NCBI RefSeq assembly: GCF_014174215.1
Contig: NZ_JABEQL010000001.1
Coordinates: 186,001 to 250,000, forward strand
Length of the DNA stretch: 64,000 bases
Reading direction: 5' to 3'
DNA from: Gluconacetobacter tumulicola
GTDB lineage: Bacteria; Pseudomonadota; Alphaproteobacteria; Acetobacterales; Acetobacteraceae
How positions within the stretch are numbered: the first letter of the stretch is position 1; each line of letters opens with the position of its first letter. Of the stretch, positions 7,991 through 16,549 are shown one piece after another. The position numbers and the translations under genes were made by a program. The notes beneath the pieces are model-generated. The model ran no database searches, was not told the DNA's origin, and worked only from the letters and a program-made list of their open reading frames with translations.

Positions 7991-9433
7991 TCAGGAATCC
8001 TGCCGCATAATCGGCGGCATGAGGTCCGGCGGCATCGGGCTGACATAGGGACGTTCGGCCAGCCGCACGGCATGGTCCCGCCGGGCCCGCGCCAGCAATT
8101 CGGGGTCGGACAGCACATCCACCGCCGTCGCCGCCATCACCTTGGCAACATGGACCATGCCCTTGTGGGCGACCGACGATTTGCCCTGCGCCGTCATCTG
8201 CCACGAATGCAGCGCCGTGCCGATGGCACAGGTCGCACCGAACGCCTGGACGGTCGGCACCGTCCAACTGACATCCCCCACATCGGTCGACCCCAGCAGA
8301 ATCGGCCCGACCGGCGACGGATAGGGCAGGACGACATCGCATAGCGGCCTGTCGGCCGCGGGCGGCAGCCCCACCTGGCGGAATGCCGTCACAATGTCCT
8401 CCTGCGTGAAGGTCTTCTGCATCTCCCGGCCGAAGGCACGATCCGCCGCGTCGAAGGGCGGCGGCCCCAGCCGTTCCAGATTCGCCTGCATCGCCGCTTC
8501 CAGCGGCGGATTGGGCAGCAGATTCGCCATGCCGCTGACCACCTCGCATTCGACCCGGGTTTCGGTCATCATCGCGGCCCCCTCGGCCACGCGGCGCACA
8601 CGCTCGGCCAGGGCCAGCATGTCGTCCAGCTCCGCCGCGCGGACGGTATAGCGGATGACCACCCGCGACTGGACCACATTGGGCGCGGCACCCCCTGCGT
8701 CCTGATAGGCGTAATGGATGCGCGAACTCGGCAGCATATGCTCGCGCAGGTAGTTCACCCCGATATTCATCAATTCCGCCGCGTCCAGCGCCGAGCGGCC
8801 CAGATGGGGCGCCGCCGCCGCATGGGCGGAGCGCCCGATGAAGGTGAAATCCAGGCGCATGTTGGCCAGCGCCGCCGGCGGAAAGACCGTGGCGAAGGCA
8901 AAGGGATGCCATGAAATCGCGACATCCACGTCGTCGAACACGCCAGCCCGCACCATGAAGCCCTTGCCGGCACCGCCCTCCTCGGCCGGGCAGCCATAAT
9001 AGCGCACCCGCCCCGGCATCCCGGTCTCGGCCAGCCAGTCCTTCAGCGCCGCCGCCGCCAGAAGCGACGCCGAACCCAGCAGATTATGCCCGCAGGCATG
9101 CCCGTTGCCGTCACCCGCCAGGGGCTCGTGCTCCATCGCCCCCGCCTGCTGGCTCAGGCCCGGCAGCGCGTCATATTCGCCCAGGAAGGCAATCACCGGC
9201 CCGCCTTCCCCGGCCTCGCCCATGATCGCGGTCGGCAACCCCGCCACATCACGGGTCACGCGAAAGCCTTCCTGCTCCAGGGCCGCGTCATGCAGCGCGA
9301 CCGAGCGGAATTCACCGAAATTCAGCTCCGGCACCGCCCATACCGCATCGCTCAACGCGATCAGCGGCGCCTTGCGCGCCTCGACACATTCCCAGATCCG
9401 CGCGCTGTTTCGCATCGCCCGTTCCCAACCCAT
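7991..9433 (-). CDS. M20-family amidohydrolase (AbgB-like)
   Basis: A 480-residue zinc peptidase of the M20/aminobenzoyl-glutamate utilisation type. Metal-binding signatures include GHACGHNLLG at residues 111-120, the catalytic PAEEGGAGK segment and a later ISWHPF. A dimerisation domain follows with FIGRSAHAAAAPHLGRSALDA. The length fits AbgB-like hydrolases (about 480), which cleave amide bonds of N-acyl or p-aminobenzoyl amino acids. There is no signal peptide, so it is cytoplasmic. A start at the internal ATG 18 bases downstream (9415) is also possible because it has the better purine-rich leader. It stands alone on the minus strand, with no AbgA or AbgT neighbour. Confidence 0.83.
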   Translation of the reverse strand: MGWERAMRNSARIWECVEARKAPLIALSDAVWAVPELNFGEFRSVALHDAALEQEGFRVTRDVAGLPTAIMGEAGEGGPVIAFLGEYDALPGLSQQAGAMEHEPLAGDGNGHACGHNLLGSASLLAAAALKDWLAETGMPGRVRYYGCPAEEGGAGKGFMVRAGVFDDVDVAISWHPFAFATVFPPAALANMRLDFTFIGRSAHAAAAPHLGRSALDAAELMNIGVNYLREHMLPSSRIHYAYQDAGGAAPNVVQSRVVIRYTVRAAELDDMLALAERVRRVAEGAAMMTETRVECEVVSGMANLLPNPPLEAAMQANLERLGPPPFDAADRAFGREMQKTFTQEDIVTAFRQVGLPPAADRPLCDVVLPYPSPVGPILLGSTDVGDVSWTVPTVQAFGATCAIGTALHSWQMTAQGKSSVAHKGMVHVAKVMAATAVDVLSDPELLARARRDHAVRLAERPYVSPMPPDLMPPIMRQDS

Positions 9434-9504
9434 CCATCCGTGATGGAGGAGTCATAACCCATAACGACACCACCCCACCATGGTCCCGTCAGGGGGCGGC
9501 GCGC

Positions 9505-10533
9505 TCAATCCCGCAGATCGAGCACCTTGCGTCCATGCACGTTACCGGTCTCGAGATCGGCGAAGATCTGGTTGATATTCTCCAGCCGGTCGGGCTCGAT
9601 GACCGTCTTGACCTTGCCGTCGGCGAAGAAGGACAAGGCTTCGATCATGTCCAGCCGCGTGCCGACGATCGAACCGCGTACCGTGGTCCCGGCCATCACC
9701 ATGTCGAAGATGGAAATCGGGAATTCCCCCGGCGGCAGGCCATTCAGCACGATCGTCCCACCCCGCCGGGCAAATCCCATCGCCTGCGCGAAGGCGGAGC
9801 GCGAGACCGCCGTGACCAGCGTGCCATGCGCGCCGCCCACCTGCGACTGGATATAGGGCGCGGGATCGACCGAGCGCGCATTCACGGTCAGCGCCGCCCC
9901 CAACACCTTGGCCGTCTGCAGCTTCTCGTCGTCGATATCGATGGCAATGACGTTCAGGCCCATGGCAACGCCATACTGCACCGCCATCTGTCCCAGCCCG
10001 CCAACCCCCGACACCGCGACCCACTGGCCGGCCCTCGTGTCGGTCATCTTCAGGCCCTTGTAGACCGTCAGCCCGGCGCACAGCACCGGCGCGACCTGCA
10101 ACGGGTCGATGGTCTTCGGCAGGTGGGCCACGTAATTGGGGTCGGCCACCACATATTCGGCGAAGCACCCGTTGACGGTATAACCCGTATCGTCCTGCGT
10201 CGGGCACAGCGTCTCCCACCCGCCCAGGCAGTGCTCGCAATGGCCGCAGGCCGAATACAGCCACGGCACGCCGACCACGTCGCCTTTCTTCACCCATTTG
10301 ACGGCATCGCCCACGGCCACCACATGCCCGACGCCCTCATGCCCCGGCACGAAGGGCGGCTTCGGCTTCACGGGCCAGTCGCCACGGGCAGCATGCAGGT
10401 CGGTGTGACACACACCGCACGCATCCAGCCGGACCAGGATCTGGTCCGGGCGGATGGTCGGAATATCCAGTTCCTCGATCGTCAGCGGTTTGCCGAATTC
10501 ACGGACGACGGCAGCCTTCATCTTTCCGGTCAT
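9505..10533 (-). CDS. adhP: Zinc-dependent alcohol dehydrogenase AdhP
   Basis: A 342-residue medium-chain dehydrogenase. The catalytic zinc ligands are in CGVCHTDLHAARGDW and PGHEGVGHVV, the structural zinc is held by the four Cys of CGHCEHCLGGWETLC, and the NAD-binding motif is VSGVGGLGQMAVQYG. This is the pattern of AdhP-type propanol/ethanol-preferring enzymes, which interconvert primary alcohols and aldehydes with NADH in the cytoplasm. The ATG at 10533 was chosen because the family begins at MKAAVV. A FNR-type palindrome lies 78 bases upstream, suggesting control by oxygen. The gene is divergent from the secreted phosphoesterase. Confidence 0.9.
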   Translation of the reverse strand: MTGKMKAAVVREFGKPLTIEELDIPTIRPDQILVRLDACGVCHTDLHAARGDWPVKPKPPFVPGHEGVGHVVAVGDAVKWVKKGDVVGVPWLYSACGHCEHCLGGWETLCPTQDDTGYTVNGCFAEYVVADPNYVAHLPKTIDPLQVAPVLCAGLTVYKGLKMTDTRAGQWVAVSGVGGLGQMAVQYGVAMGLNVIAIDIDDEKLQTAKVLGAALTVNARSVDPAPYIQSQVGGAHGTLVTAVSRSAFAQAMGFARRGGTIVLNGLPPGEFPISIFDMVMAGTTVRGSIVGTRLDMIEALSFFADGKVKTVIEPDRLENINQIFADLETGNVHGRKVLDLRD

Positions 10534-10841
10534 GCTCGTTCCTCGCATTGCATGGGGCGGCGCGCGAGGCGCCTTGTCCGCCATGCTAACCCACCCACGG
10601 CCGGAGGAACGTGATCTACGTCAACACCAATGCTTCGGCCTGGGCCCGCACCTATCATCAGGAATTCACGCTCTTCCGCTTCCGTTCCATTCTGGCCAAC
10701 GACCGGACGACGCCTTATAGAACGAAGGCCGACCGCCGGGGCCGCCGCCGGACGGCAATGGCCCGGGGAAAATCGTCCCGCACGATCGGTTCGCCCCATG
10801 CTCCGGCCACCAAACCGACATCAGCAGGATACGCGCCCGGT
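10534..10841. other. Divergent promoter region between adhP and the phosphoesterase gene
   Basis: 308 bases separating two divergent genes. Apart from the FNR-type box at 10611-10624 I see no conserved structure and no credible small gene. Reading frames here lack codon bias and are extensions of the phosphoesterase frame. Confidence 0.6.
10611..10624. promoter_or_regulatory. Candidate FNR/CRP-family binding site
   Basis: GTGATCTACGTCAA matches the FNR/FixK consensus TTGAT-N4-ATCAA at 8 of 10 defined positions. It lies 78 bases before the adhP start codon and 218 bases before the phosphoesterase start. It could couple adhP to oxygen limitation. One site in one genome is only suggestive. Confidence 0.4.
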
Positions 10842-12491
10842 ATGATTCACCCCCATCCTGTCCGCCTCGCCAGCGCCATGGTGGCCCTGCTGGCCACCAT
10901 GCCCGCCATGGCCGCCCCAAGGCAGAGCGCACCGGCGACAGAGACAGCGACACCGATCAGGCACCTGATCGTGGTGTATGACGAGAACGTCTCGTTCGAC
11001 CATTACTTCGCCACCTATCCGCAGGCCGCCAACCCGCCCGGCGAGCCCGCCTTCACGGCACGGCCCGACACGCCGGCGGCCAACACGCTGATCACGGCGG
11101 GGCTGCTGACCAGCAACCCCAATGCCGGCCCCGCCAACGGCCCCGACGCCAGCCTGCCCTTCCGCCTGGACCGCACCCAGGCCGCCACCGCCGACCAGAA
11201 CCACGCCTACACCGCCGAACAGATGGCCTATCATGGCGGCAAGGCCGACCTGTTCCCCCTCCATACCGGGCGCGGCACCCCCGGCGGCGTCGGCGCCTTC
11301 GCCACGCGCGGCCAGGTGATGGGCTATTTCGACGGCAACACCGTCACCGCGCTGTGGCAATATGCCCAGCATTTCGCGATGAGCGACGCCACCTATACCG
11401 ACACGTACGGCCCCTCCACCCCCGGCGCGCTGGAAGCGGTCTCCGGCCAGACCGGCGGCATGCAGATCGTCAGGACCTCGCAGAAACCGGCCACCAGGCA
11501 CGCCGCCACCCCTTATATCGCCGACGGCCAGGGCGGCTGGACGATGATCAACGATATCGATCCCGCCTATGATGTCTGCTCGGTGCCAGGCAACCAGGTC
11601 ACGATGCGTGGACGCAATGTCGGCGACCTGCTGAACCAGGCCGGCATCACCTGGGGCGGCTTCATGGGCGGCTTCGACCTGGGCACGCGCAACCCGAACG
11701 GCACGACCGAATGCGCCCGCTCCACCCCCTCCCCCGTGGTGGGCGAGACGATCACCGACTACATCCCCCACCACAACTGGTTCCAGTACTATCCCAGCAC
11801 CGCCAACCCGACCCACGCCCGCCCCGGTTCGGTCGCCGCCATCGGCCACACCTTCGCGGCCGACGGCGTCACGCGTGATCCGGCCAATCATGAATATGAC
11901 CTGCGCGACTTCACCGCCGCCCTGCGCGCCGACAACCTGCCTGCCGTCTCGTTCCTCAAGCTTCCAGCCTACCAGGATGGCCATGCCGGCTATTCCGACC
12001 CGCTGGACGAACAGCAGGGCCTGGTCCAGATCGTCAACATGGTGCAGCAGCGGCCGGAATGGCGCGACACCGCCATCATCATCGCCTGGGACGATTCCGA
12101 TGGCTGGTACGACCATGCCTTCGTCCCCCCCACCCATTCCTCAAGCGACCCGGAGACCGACCAACTGGACGGCCCGGGCCGCTGCGGCAGCGCTCCCCGC
12201 CCGATGGGCGTCGATGGCCGCCCCGTCAACGGCCGCTGCGGCCCCGGCACCCGCATCCCGCTGCTGGTCGTCTCGCCCTGGGCAAAGACCAACCATGTCA
12301 GCCACGTCCTGCTGACCCAAAGCTCGGTCGCCCGCTTCATCGAGGATAACTGGCTGCACGGCGCGCGTCTGGGCGGCGGCTCCTTCGACGCCGACGCCGC
12401 CGACCTGCGCGACCTGTTCGATTTCACCCAGCCGCCCCGGACCGGCCGCCTGCTGCTGAATCCTCAGACCGGCGAGCCGGTTGCGCATTAG
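10842..12491 (+). CDS. Secreted phosphoesterase (phospholipase C / acid phosphatase family)
   Basis: A 549-residue protein. Residues 1-25 form a signal peptide ending PAMAA. The N-terminal motif HLIVVYDENVSFDHYFATYP is the metal-binding and nucleophile region of the bacterial phosphoesterase family (PF04185), which includes phospholipase C and AcpA acid phosphatases. Further family signatures are SDATYTDTYGPSTPG and the IIIAWDDSDGWYDHAF segment near residues 409-424, which supplies metal ligands. It probably releases phosphate from phospholipid head groups or phosphomonoesters in the periplasm. The ATG at 10842 was chosen for the signal peptide; the reading frame extends upstream without family similarity. 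Confidence 0.85.
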   Translation: MIHPHPVRLASAMVALLATMPAMAAPRQSAPATETATPIRHLIVVYDENVSFDHYFATYPQAANPPGEPAFTARPDTPAANTLITAGLLTSNPNAGPANGPDASLPFRLDRTQAATADQNHAYTAEQMAYHGGKADLFPLHTGRGTPGGVGAFATRGQVMGYFDGNTVTALWQYAQHFAMSDATYTDTYGPSTPGALEAVSGQTGGMQIVRTSQKPATRHAATPYIADGQGGWTMINDIDPAYDVCSVPGNQVTMRGRNVGDLLNQAGITWGGFMGGFDLGTRNPNGTTECARSTPSPVVGETITDYIPHHNWFQYYPSTANPTHARPGSVAAIGHTFAADGVTRDPANHEYDLRDFTAALRADNLPAVSFLKLPAYQDGHAGYSDPLDEQQGLVQIVNMVQQRPEWRDTAIIIAWDDSDGWYDHAFVPPTHSSSDPETDQLDGPGRCGSAPRPMGVDGRPVNGRCGPGTRIPLLVVSPWAKTNHVSHVLLTQSSVARFIEDNWLHGARLGGGSFDADAADLRDLFDFTQPPRTGRLLLNPQTGEPVAH

Positions 12492-12503
12492 GAACATGGG
12501 TTA

Positions 12504-12548
12504 TGCAGGGCTCTGCCCTGCACCCGGAAGGGGACAGTCGTCCCCTTC
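12504..12548. terminator. Double GC palindrome after the phosphoesterase gene
   Basis: Two adjacent hairpins: an 8-bp stem TGCAGGGC/GCCCTGCA with a 3-nt loop (12504-12522) and a 9-bp stem GAAGGGGAC/GTCCCCTTC with a 4-nt loop (12527-12548). The arrangement resembles the double palindrome at 14361-14410, so this may be a dispersed repeat as well as a transcript end. Confidence 0.55.
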
Positions 12549-12602
12549 ACCCCTTGGGGTTATGGACATCGCCGATTTCGAGAAATCTCTCGATATTCAC
12601 CA

Positions 12603-13919
12603 ATGATTTTTAAGATATTCGCATTCCTGTCGCTTCTGGCAACACCGGCTCTCGCCGCCAAAGCGCCATCGGCCGCCTGCCTGCCGGCGCCCAACGGCAG
12701 CAACCCCTGCCCCGTCACGCTGCATCGCCCGTCCGTCGCCCCGCTCTCGGCAATGGCGCAACTGGGGCGCGACCTGTTCCACGATCCCGCCCTGTCCGGA
12801 TCGGGGCGACAATCCTGCGCCTCCTGCCACGACCCTGCCCACCATTACGCGCCCGCCGGCTCCGCCGCCGTGGCGCTGGGCGGCACCAGCCTGACACGCG
12901 ACGGGCTGCGCGCGGTCCCGACCCTGACCTATCTGGAAACCCGCCCCGGCTTCAGCATCGGCCCCGATGATGCCGAAACCGAATCCGCCGTCACACCGTC
13001 GACCACCGCCATCGGCCCCCACGGCGCCAAGACCGCGCAGAACACCACCGCCTCCGCCACCAATCTGGTCCCCCAGGGCGGCCTGTTCTGGGACGGCCGC
13101 GCCGACACCCTGCAACAGCAGGCCGACGGCCCCCTCTTCAATCCCGACGAAATGGCCTCCAGCCGCGCCATCGTCCTGGCCCGCCTGACGCACGGCCCCT
13201 ACGCCCCCATGCTCCGCCGCCTGGGCGGCCCCGCCGTCGCCGGTTCGGACAATCTGCTGCTCTCCGAAGCCCTGTTCGCCATCGCGCGCTATCAGATCGA
13301 AGACCCGTCCTTCCACCCTTATGCCAGCCCGTTCGACGACTGGCTGGAAGGCCGCCGCCGCATGACGCCCGCCCAGCGCCGGGGCTACCTGCTGTTCAAC
13401 GACCCGGCAAAGGGCAATTGCGCGGCCTGCCACCCCGACCGTCCAGGCCCGGACGGCACGCCCCCGCTCCTGACCGACCATCAGTTCGAGGCCCTGGGCG
13501 TGCCGCGCAACCGCGCCCTGTCCGCCAACCGCGACCCTTCATTCCACGATCTGGGCCTCTGCGGGCCCGTCCGCACCGACATGGCAACCCGCGCCGATCT
13601 GTGCGGCCTGTTCATCACACCGACCTTGCGCAACAGCGCCACCAGACACGCTTTTTTCCATAATGGCGTCTATCGTACGCTGGACCAGGTTCTGGATTTC
13701 TACATGCTGCGCGACATCACCCCCGACCGGATCTACCCCAAGGATACCGACGGCCAGATCCTGCGATATGACGACCTGCCGCCCCCCTACCACCCCAATC
13801 TCGACGTCACGGATGCACCCTTCGACCGCCACCCGGGCGACCCACCGGCCCTGACCCCGCGCGAACGGCAGGACATCATCGCCTTCCTGCACATGCTGAC
13901 CGATCGGCCGGCACGCTGA
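12603..13919 (+). CDS. Diheme cytochrome c peroxidase / MauG family protein
   Basis: A 438-residue secreted protein with a signal peptide (residues 1-19, ending ALAA). Two heme motifs are visible: CASCHDPAHHYAP near residue 73 and CAACHPD near residue 275. The TLRNSATRHAFFHNGVYRTLDQVLDFY segment is the conserved C-terminal heme region of the CCP/MauG family. Members reduce H2O2 or catalyse oxidative protein modification with electrons from small cytochromes. It follows the phosphoesterase in the same direction 111 bases downstream, but two hairpins separate them. No ribosome binding site is obvious. The number of residues between hemes is normal for the family. Confidence 0.87.
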   Translation: MIFKIFAFLSLLATPALAAKAPSAACLPAPNGSNPCPVTLHRPSVAPLSAMAQLGRDLFHDPALSGSGRQSCASCHDPAHHYAPAGSAAVALGGTSLTRDGLRAVPTLTYLETRPGFSIGPDDAETESAVTPSTTAIGPHGAKTAQNTTASATNLVPQGGLFWDGRADTLQQQADGPLFNPDEMASSRAIVLARLTHGPYAPMLRRLGGPAVAGSDNLLLSEALFAIARYQIEDPSFHPYASPFDDWLEGRRRMTPAQRRGYLLFNDPAKGNCAACHPDRPGPDGTPPLLTDHQFEALGVPRNRALSANRDPSFHDLGLCGPVRTDMATRADLCGLFITPTLRNSATRHAFFHNGVYRTLDQVLDFYMLRDITPDRIYPKDTDGQILRYDDLPPPYHPNLDVTDAPFDRHPGDPPALTPRERQDIIAFLHMLTDRPAR

Positions 13920-13993
13920 GGGGCCAGCCCTGTCACGGGCGCGTGGGTTATTCTATCGTCCGTTCCATCGACCCACGAACAGAGAGACCGGCC

Positions 13994-14347
13994 ATGAGTC
14001 CGATTACCCGCCTGCAACCCGAAACCCGCCTGTGCGGCGCAACGATCCATAGCGGGCTGGTCTATCTGGCCGGACAGGTCGCCGATGATCCGTCGCAGGA
14101 TGTTGCAGGGCAGATGACCGATATCCTGCACCAGGTCGATGCCCTGCTGGCCGAAGCCGGCACGGACAAGAGCCGCCTGCTGTCGGTCCAGATCTTCCTG
14201 GCCGACATGGACGATCTGGCGGACATGAACCGCGCCTGGGACAAATGGCTGGACCACGGCAACAAACCGGCCCGCGCGACCGTCGAGGCCCGTCTGGCCG
14301 ACCCGGCCTGGCGCGTCGAGTTGACCGGTATCGCGGCATTGCCCTGA
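13994..14347 (+). CDS. RidA-family protein (cytoplasmic)
   Basis: A 117-residue RidA/YjgF-like protein beginning MSPITRLQPETRLCGATIHS, with YLAGQVADD and the characteristic SVQIFLADMDDLADMNRAWDKW and PARATVEARLADPAWRVELTGIA segments. The family hydrolyses 2-aminoacrylate and related enamines/imines, protecting PLP enzymes. It has no signal peptide, unlike the secreted paralogue at 5140-5649. It is convergent with ilvE, the branched-chain aminotransferase; IlvE is a known target of 2-aminoacrylate damage, although convergent genes are not co-transcribed. The ATG at 13994 was chosen over the ATG at 13943, which adds an unrelated 17-residue extension. Confidence 0.88.
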   Translation: MSPITRLQPETRLCGATIHSGLVYLAGQVADDPSQDVAGQMTDILHQVDALLAEAGTDKSRLLSVQIFLADMDDLADMNRAWDKWLDHGNKPARATVEARLADPAWRVELTGIAALP

Positions 14348-14360
14348 GCCGGGCGGGCTC

Positions 14361-14410
14361 CAAGGGGCTTTGCCCCTTGACCCCGACAAGGCGGGGTTGA
14401 AGGCCCCGCC
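14361..14410. terminator. Double GC palindrome between the RidA gene and ilvE
   Basis: An 8-bp stem CAAGGGGC/GCCCCTTG with a TTT loop (14361-14379) is followed by a 7-bp stem GGCGGGG/CCCCGCC (14390-14410). It sits between convergent genes, so it is a likely bidirectional terminator. Its architecture resembles the pair at 12504-12548. Confidence 0.6.
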
Positions 14411-14421
14411 CTTGGCGTCAA

Positions 14422-15516
14422 TCAGTCGACGCGCTGAACCCAGCCATAGGGATCCGGACGCTGACCGCGCTGAATGCCGATCAGCGCGTCGCGCAGCCCT
14501 TCGGTCACTGGATCGGCCCCATTGCCGGCACCGATCACGATCTCCCCGCGCTGCCCGCGGAAACGGCCGATCGAAGTCACCACCGCCGCCGTGCCGCAGG
14601 CAAAGGCCTCCACCAGGCGTCCGCTGGCCGCGTCCTCATAGCATTGCTCGATGCTGTAGCGTTCCTCGCGCACCGTCAGGCCCTTGTCGCGCGCCAGCGT
14701 CAGCAGCGCATCGCGGGTGATGCCGGGCAGGATCGTACCGCCCAGCGGCGGCGTGACCAGCGTGCCGTCCTTCATGACGAAGAAGATGTTCATGCCGCCC
14801 ATCTCCTCGATCCACCGATGCTCGGCGGCATCCAGGAACAGCACCTGGTCGCAGTTCTGCGCCTTCGCCTCGCGCTGGGCCAGCAGGCTGGCGGCATAAT
14901 TGCCGCCGCACTTGGCCGCCCCCGTGCCACCGGGGGCCGCGCGCGTATAATCCTCGGACACCCACACCGACACCGCACCGCCGCTGAAATACGCGCCAAC
15001 GGGCGAGGCGATGACGATGAACAGATATTCCGCCGAGGGCTTCACGCCCAGAAAGGCCTCGTTCGCGATCATGAAGGGGCGCAGATACAGGCTGGCGCTC
15101 TCCCCCGACGGAATCCAGTCGCGATCGACCTTCACCAGTTCGCGCACCGCCTCCAGGAACAGTGCGTCGGGCAGCGGCGCCATAGCCATCCGCTCGGCCG
15201 ACTGGTGGAAGCGACGGGCATTGGCATCGGGGCGGAACATCACCACGCCGCCATCGGCGGCGCGATAGGCCTTCATGCCCTCGAAGATCTCCTGCGCGTA
15301 ATGCAGCACCGCAGCGGCAGGATCGAGCGCGATCGGAGCCCGCGCCTCGATCGTCGGATTATGCCAGCCCTGCCCTTCCTTGTAGCGGATCACCGCCATG
15401 TGGTCGGTAAAGACGCGGCCGAACCCCGGATTGGCCAGCAGTTCCGCACGCTGCGCGACCGATACCGGCGCGGGGTGCGGAATATGCGTGAAACGGAATT
15501 GATCGGCGCTATCCAT
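14422..15516 (-). CDS. ilvE: Branched-chain amino acid aminotransferase
   Basis: A 364-residue PLP enzyme of fold type IV. The PLP-binding lysine is K202 in GGTGAAKCGGNYAAS, and the family signatures FEGMKAYRAADG, LYLRPFMIANEAFLGV and EMGGMNIFFV are all present. It transfers the amino group between glutamate and the 2-oxo acids of leucine, isoleucine and valine, the last step of their synthesis. The length is the usual 360 or so of the long (IlvE2/BCAT) type. It is monocistronic or the last gene of the minus-strand block, 143 bases after the beta-lactamase gene. Confidence 0.93.
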   Translation of the reverse strand: MDSADQFRFTHIPHPAPVSVAQRAELLANPGFGRVFTDHMAVIRYKEGQGWHNPTIEARAPIALDPAAAVLHYAQEIFEGMKAYRAADGGVVMFRPDANARRFHQSAERMAMAPLPDALFLEAVRELVKVDRDWIPSGESASLYLRPFMIANEAFLGVKPSAEYLFIVIASPVGAYFSGGAVSVWVSEDYTRAAPGGTGAAKCGGNYAASLLAQREAKAQNCDQVLFLDAAEHRWIEEMGGMNIFFVMKDGTLVTPPLGGTILPGITRDALLTLARDKGLTVREERYSIEQCYEDAASGRLVEAFACGTAAVVTSIGRFRGQRGEIVIGAGNGADPVTEGLRDALIGIQRGQRPDPYGWVQRVD

Positions 15517-15659
15517 GATCCTGCTCTCTCACGACGAAATGCTCCGTGCCGCATGCACGACGCAACAGGCACGCGCCCCACGGCACGTCCTGACCGGCCA
15601 CAGTCCCCAGATCACGCGGCGCGTCAAGTCCGCGCCCCACGCATCAGGCCCGCGAGCGG

Positions 15660-16526
15660 TTACGACAGGGTCGCCGCCACATGCCGGCCAATCTCGGCAA
15701 AGACGGTGGCGAACTGCGCGTCGGTCGGAGAACCGCCGCGCGTATAGACGACCATGATCACCGGCCCGCCCGTCCCGGGCCACCCGATGGCGATATCGCC
15801 GGCAATATCCCTGCCGTTATTCCCCGTCTTGTCCCCCACGACCCAATTGCCGGGCAGGCCCGCGCGCAGCCGGTTCTTTCCGGTCTGGCAATCGACCAGC
15901 CAGTTCTTCAGCGTGGCGCGCGACCCGTCCGACAGCACATCGCCCAGGACAAGCCGCCGCGCGATCCCGGCCATCGCCAGGGGTGTCGTCGTGTTGCGCA
16001 CACCCCCCAGCGGTGTGCGGTTGAGATAGGGCTCGATATCGTCAAGGCGCGTCACATCGTCGCCGATCGCCCGCCAGAAACGCGTCAACGCAGCCGGGCC
16101 GCCAACACGCGCCAGCAGCTTGTTGGCGCAGACATTGTCGCTGAATTCGACCGCCCCGGCGCACATCTCGCGCACCGACAGGGCCCCCCGGCCCAGATTC
16201 GCCTTCGCGACCGGGGCATACATCGTCCCCATGTCCGCGGCCGTAAAGGCGATGACCTCATCCAGATCCGCCTTGCCCTGGTCGGCACGCGCCAGCACGC
16301 ACGCAGCCAGCGACGCCTTGAACGTGCTGCACATGACGAACCGCTCGCTCTGCCGCCAGCCAAATGTCTTTCCGCTGGAGACATTTTCGGCAAAAACGCC
16401 AACCCGGCCGCCCGTCGCCTGCTCGTACTCGGCAATTGGACCGGGCGCCGGCGTCCCCGCGGACGCCGGAGAGATGAACAGGGCCGGAGCGGATTGAAGA
16501 AAAGCGCGGCGTTGCATACGTGTCAC
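15660..16526 (-). CDS. Class A beta-lactamase
   Basis: A 288-residue serine hydrolase with a full set of class A motifs: S67-T-F-K70 (the SxxK motif), S129-D-N131, E165 in DDIEPYLN (the omega-loop general base) and K233-T-G235. The N-terminus has MQRRAFLQSAP followed by a hydrophobic stretch, consistent with Tat or Sec export to the periplasm. It should hydrolyse penicillins or cephalosporins; its spectrum cannot be told. It lies on the minus strand between a nitroreductase and ilvE, with no LysR-type AmpR regulator nearby. It therefore looks like a resident chromosomal enzyme rather than a mobile one: base composition matches its neighbours and no IS flanks it. Confidence 0.92.
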   Translation of the reverse strand: MTRMQRRAFLQSAPALFISPASAGTPAPGPIAEYEQATGGRVGVFAENVSSGKTFGWRQSERFVMCSTFKASLAACVLARADQGKADLDEVIAFTAADMGTMYAPVAKANLGRGALSVREMCAGAVEFSDNVCANKLLARVGGPAALTRFWRAIGDDVTRLDDIEPYLNRTPLGGVRNTTTPLAMAGIARRLVLGDVLSDGSRATLKNWLVDCQTGKNRLRAGLPGNWVVGDKTGNNGRDIAGDIAIGWPGTGGPVIMVVYTRGGSPTDAQFATVFAEIGRHVAATLS

Positions 16527-16549
16527 CCTATCAGGTCCAGCCGGACCCT

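Noticed and set aside
15660-16526. Beta-lactamase as a recently acquired resistance gene
   Set aside because: Base composition matches the neighbours and there is no integron, IS or AmpR-type regulator next to it.
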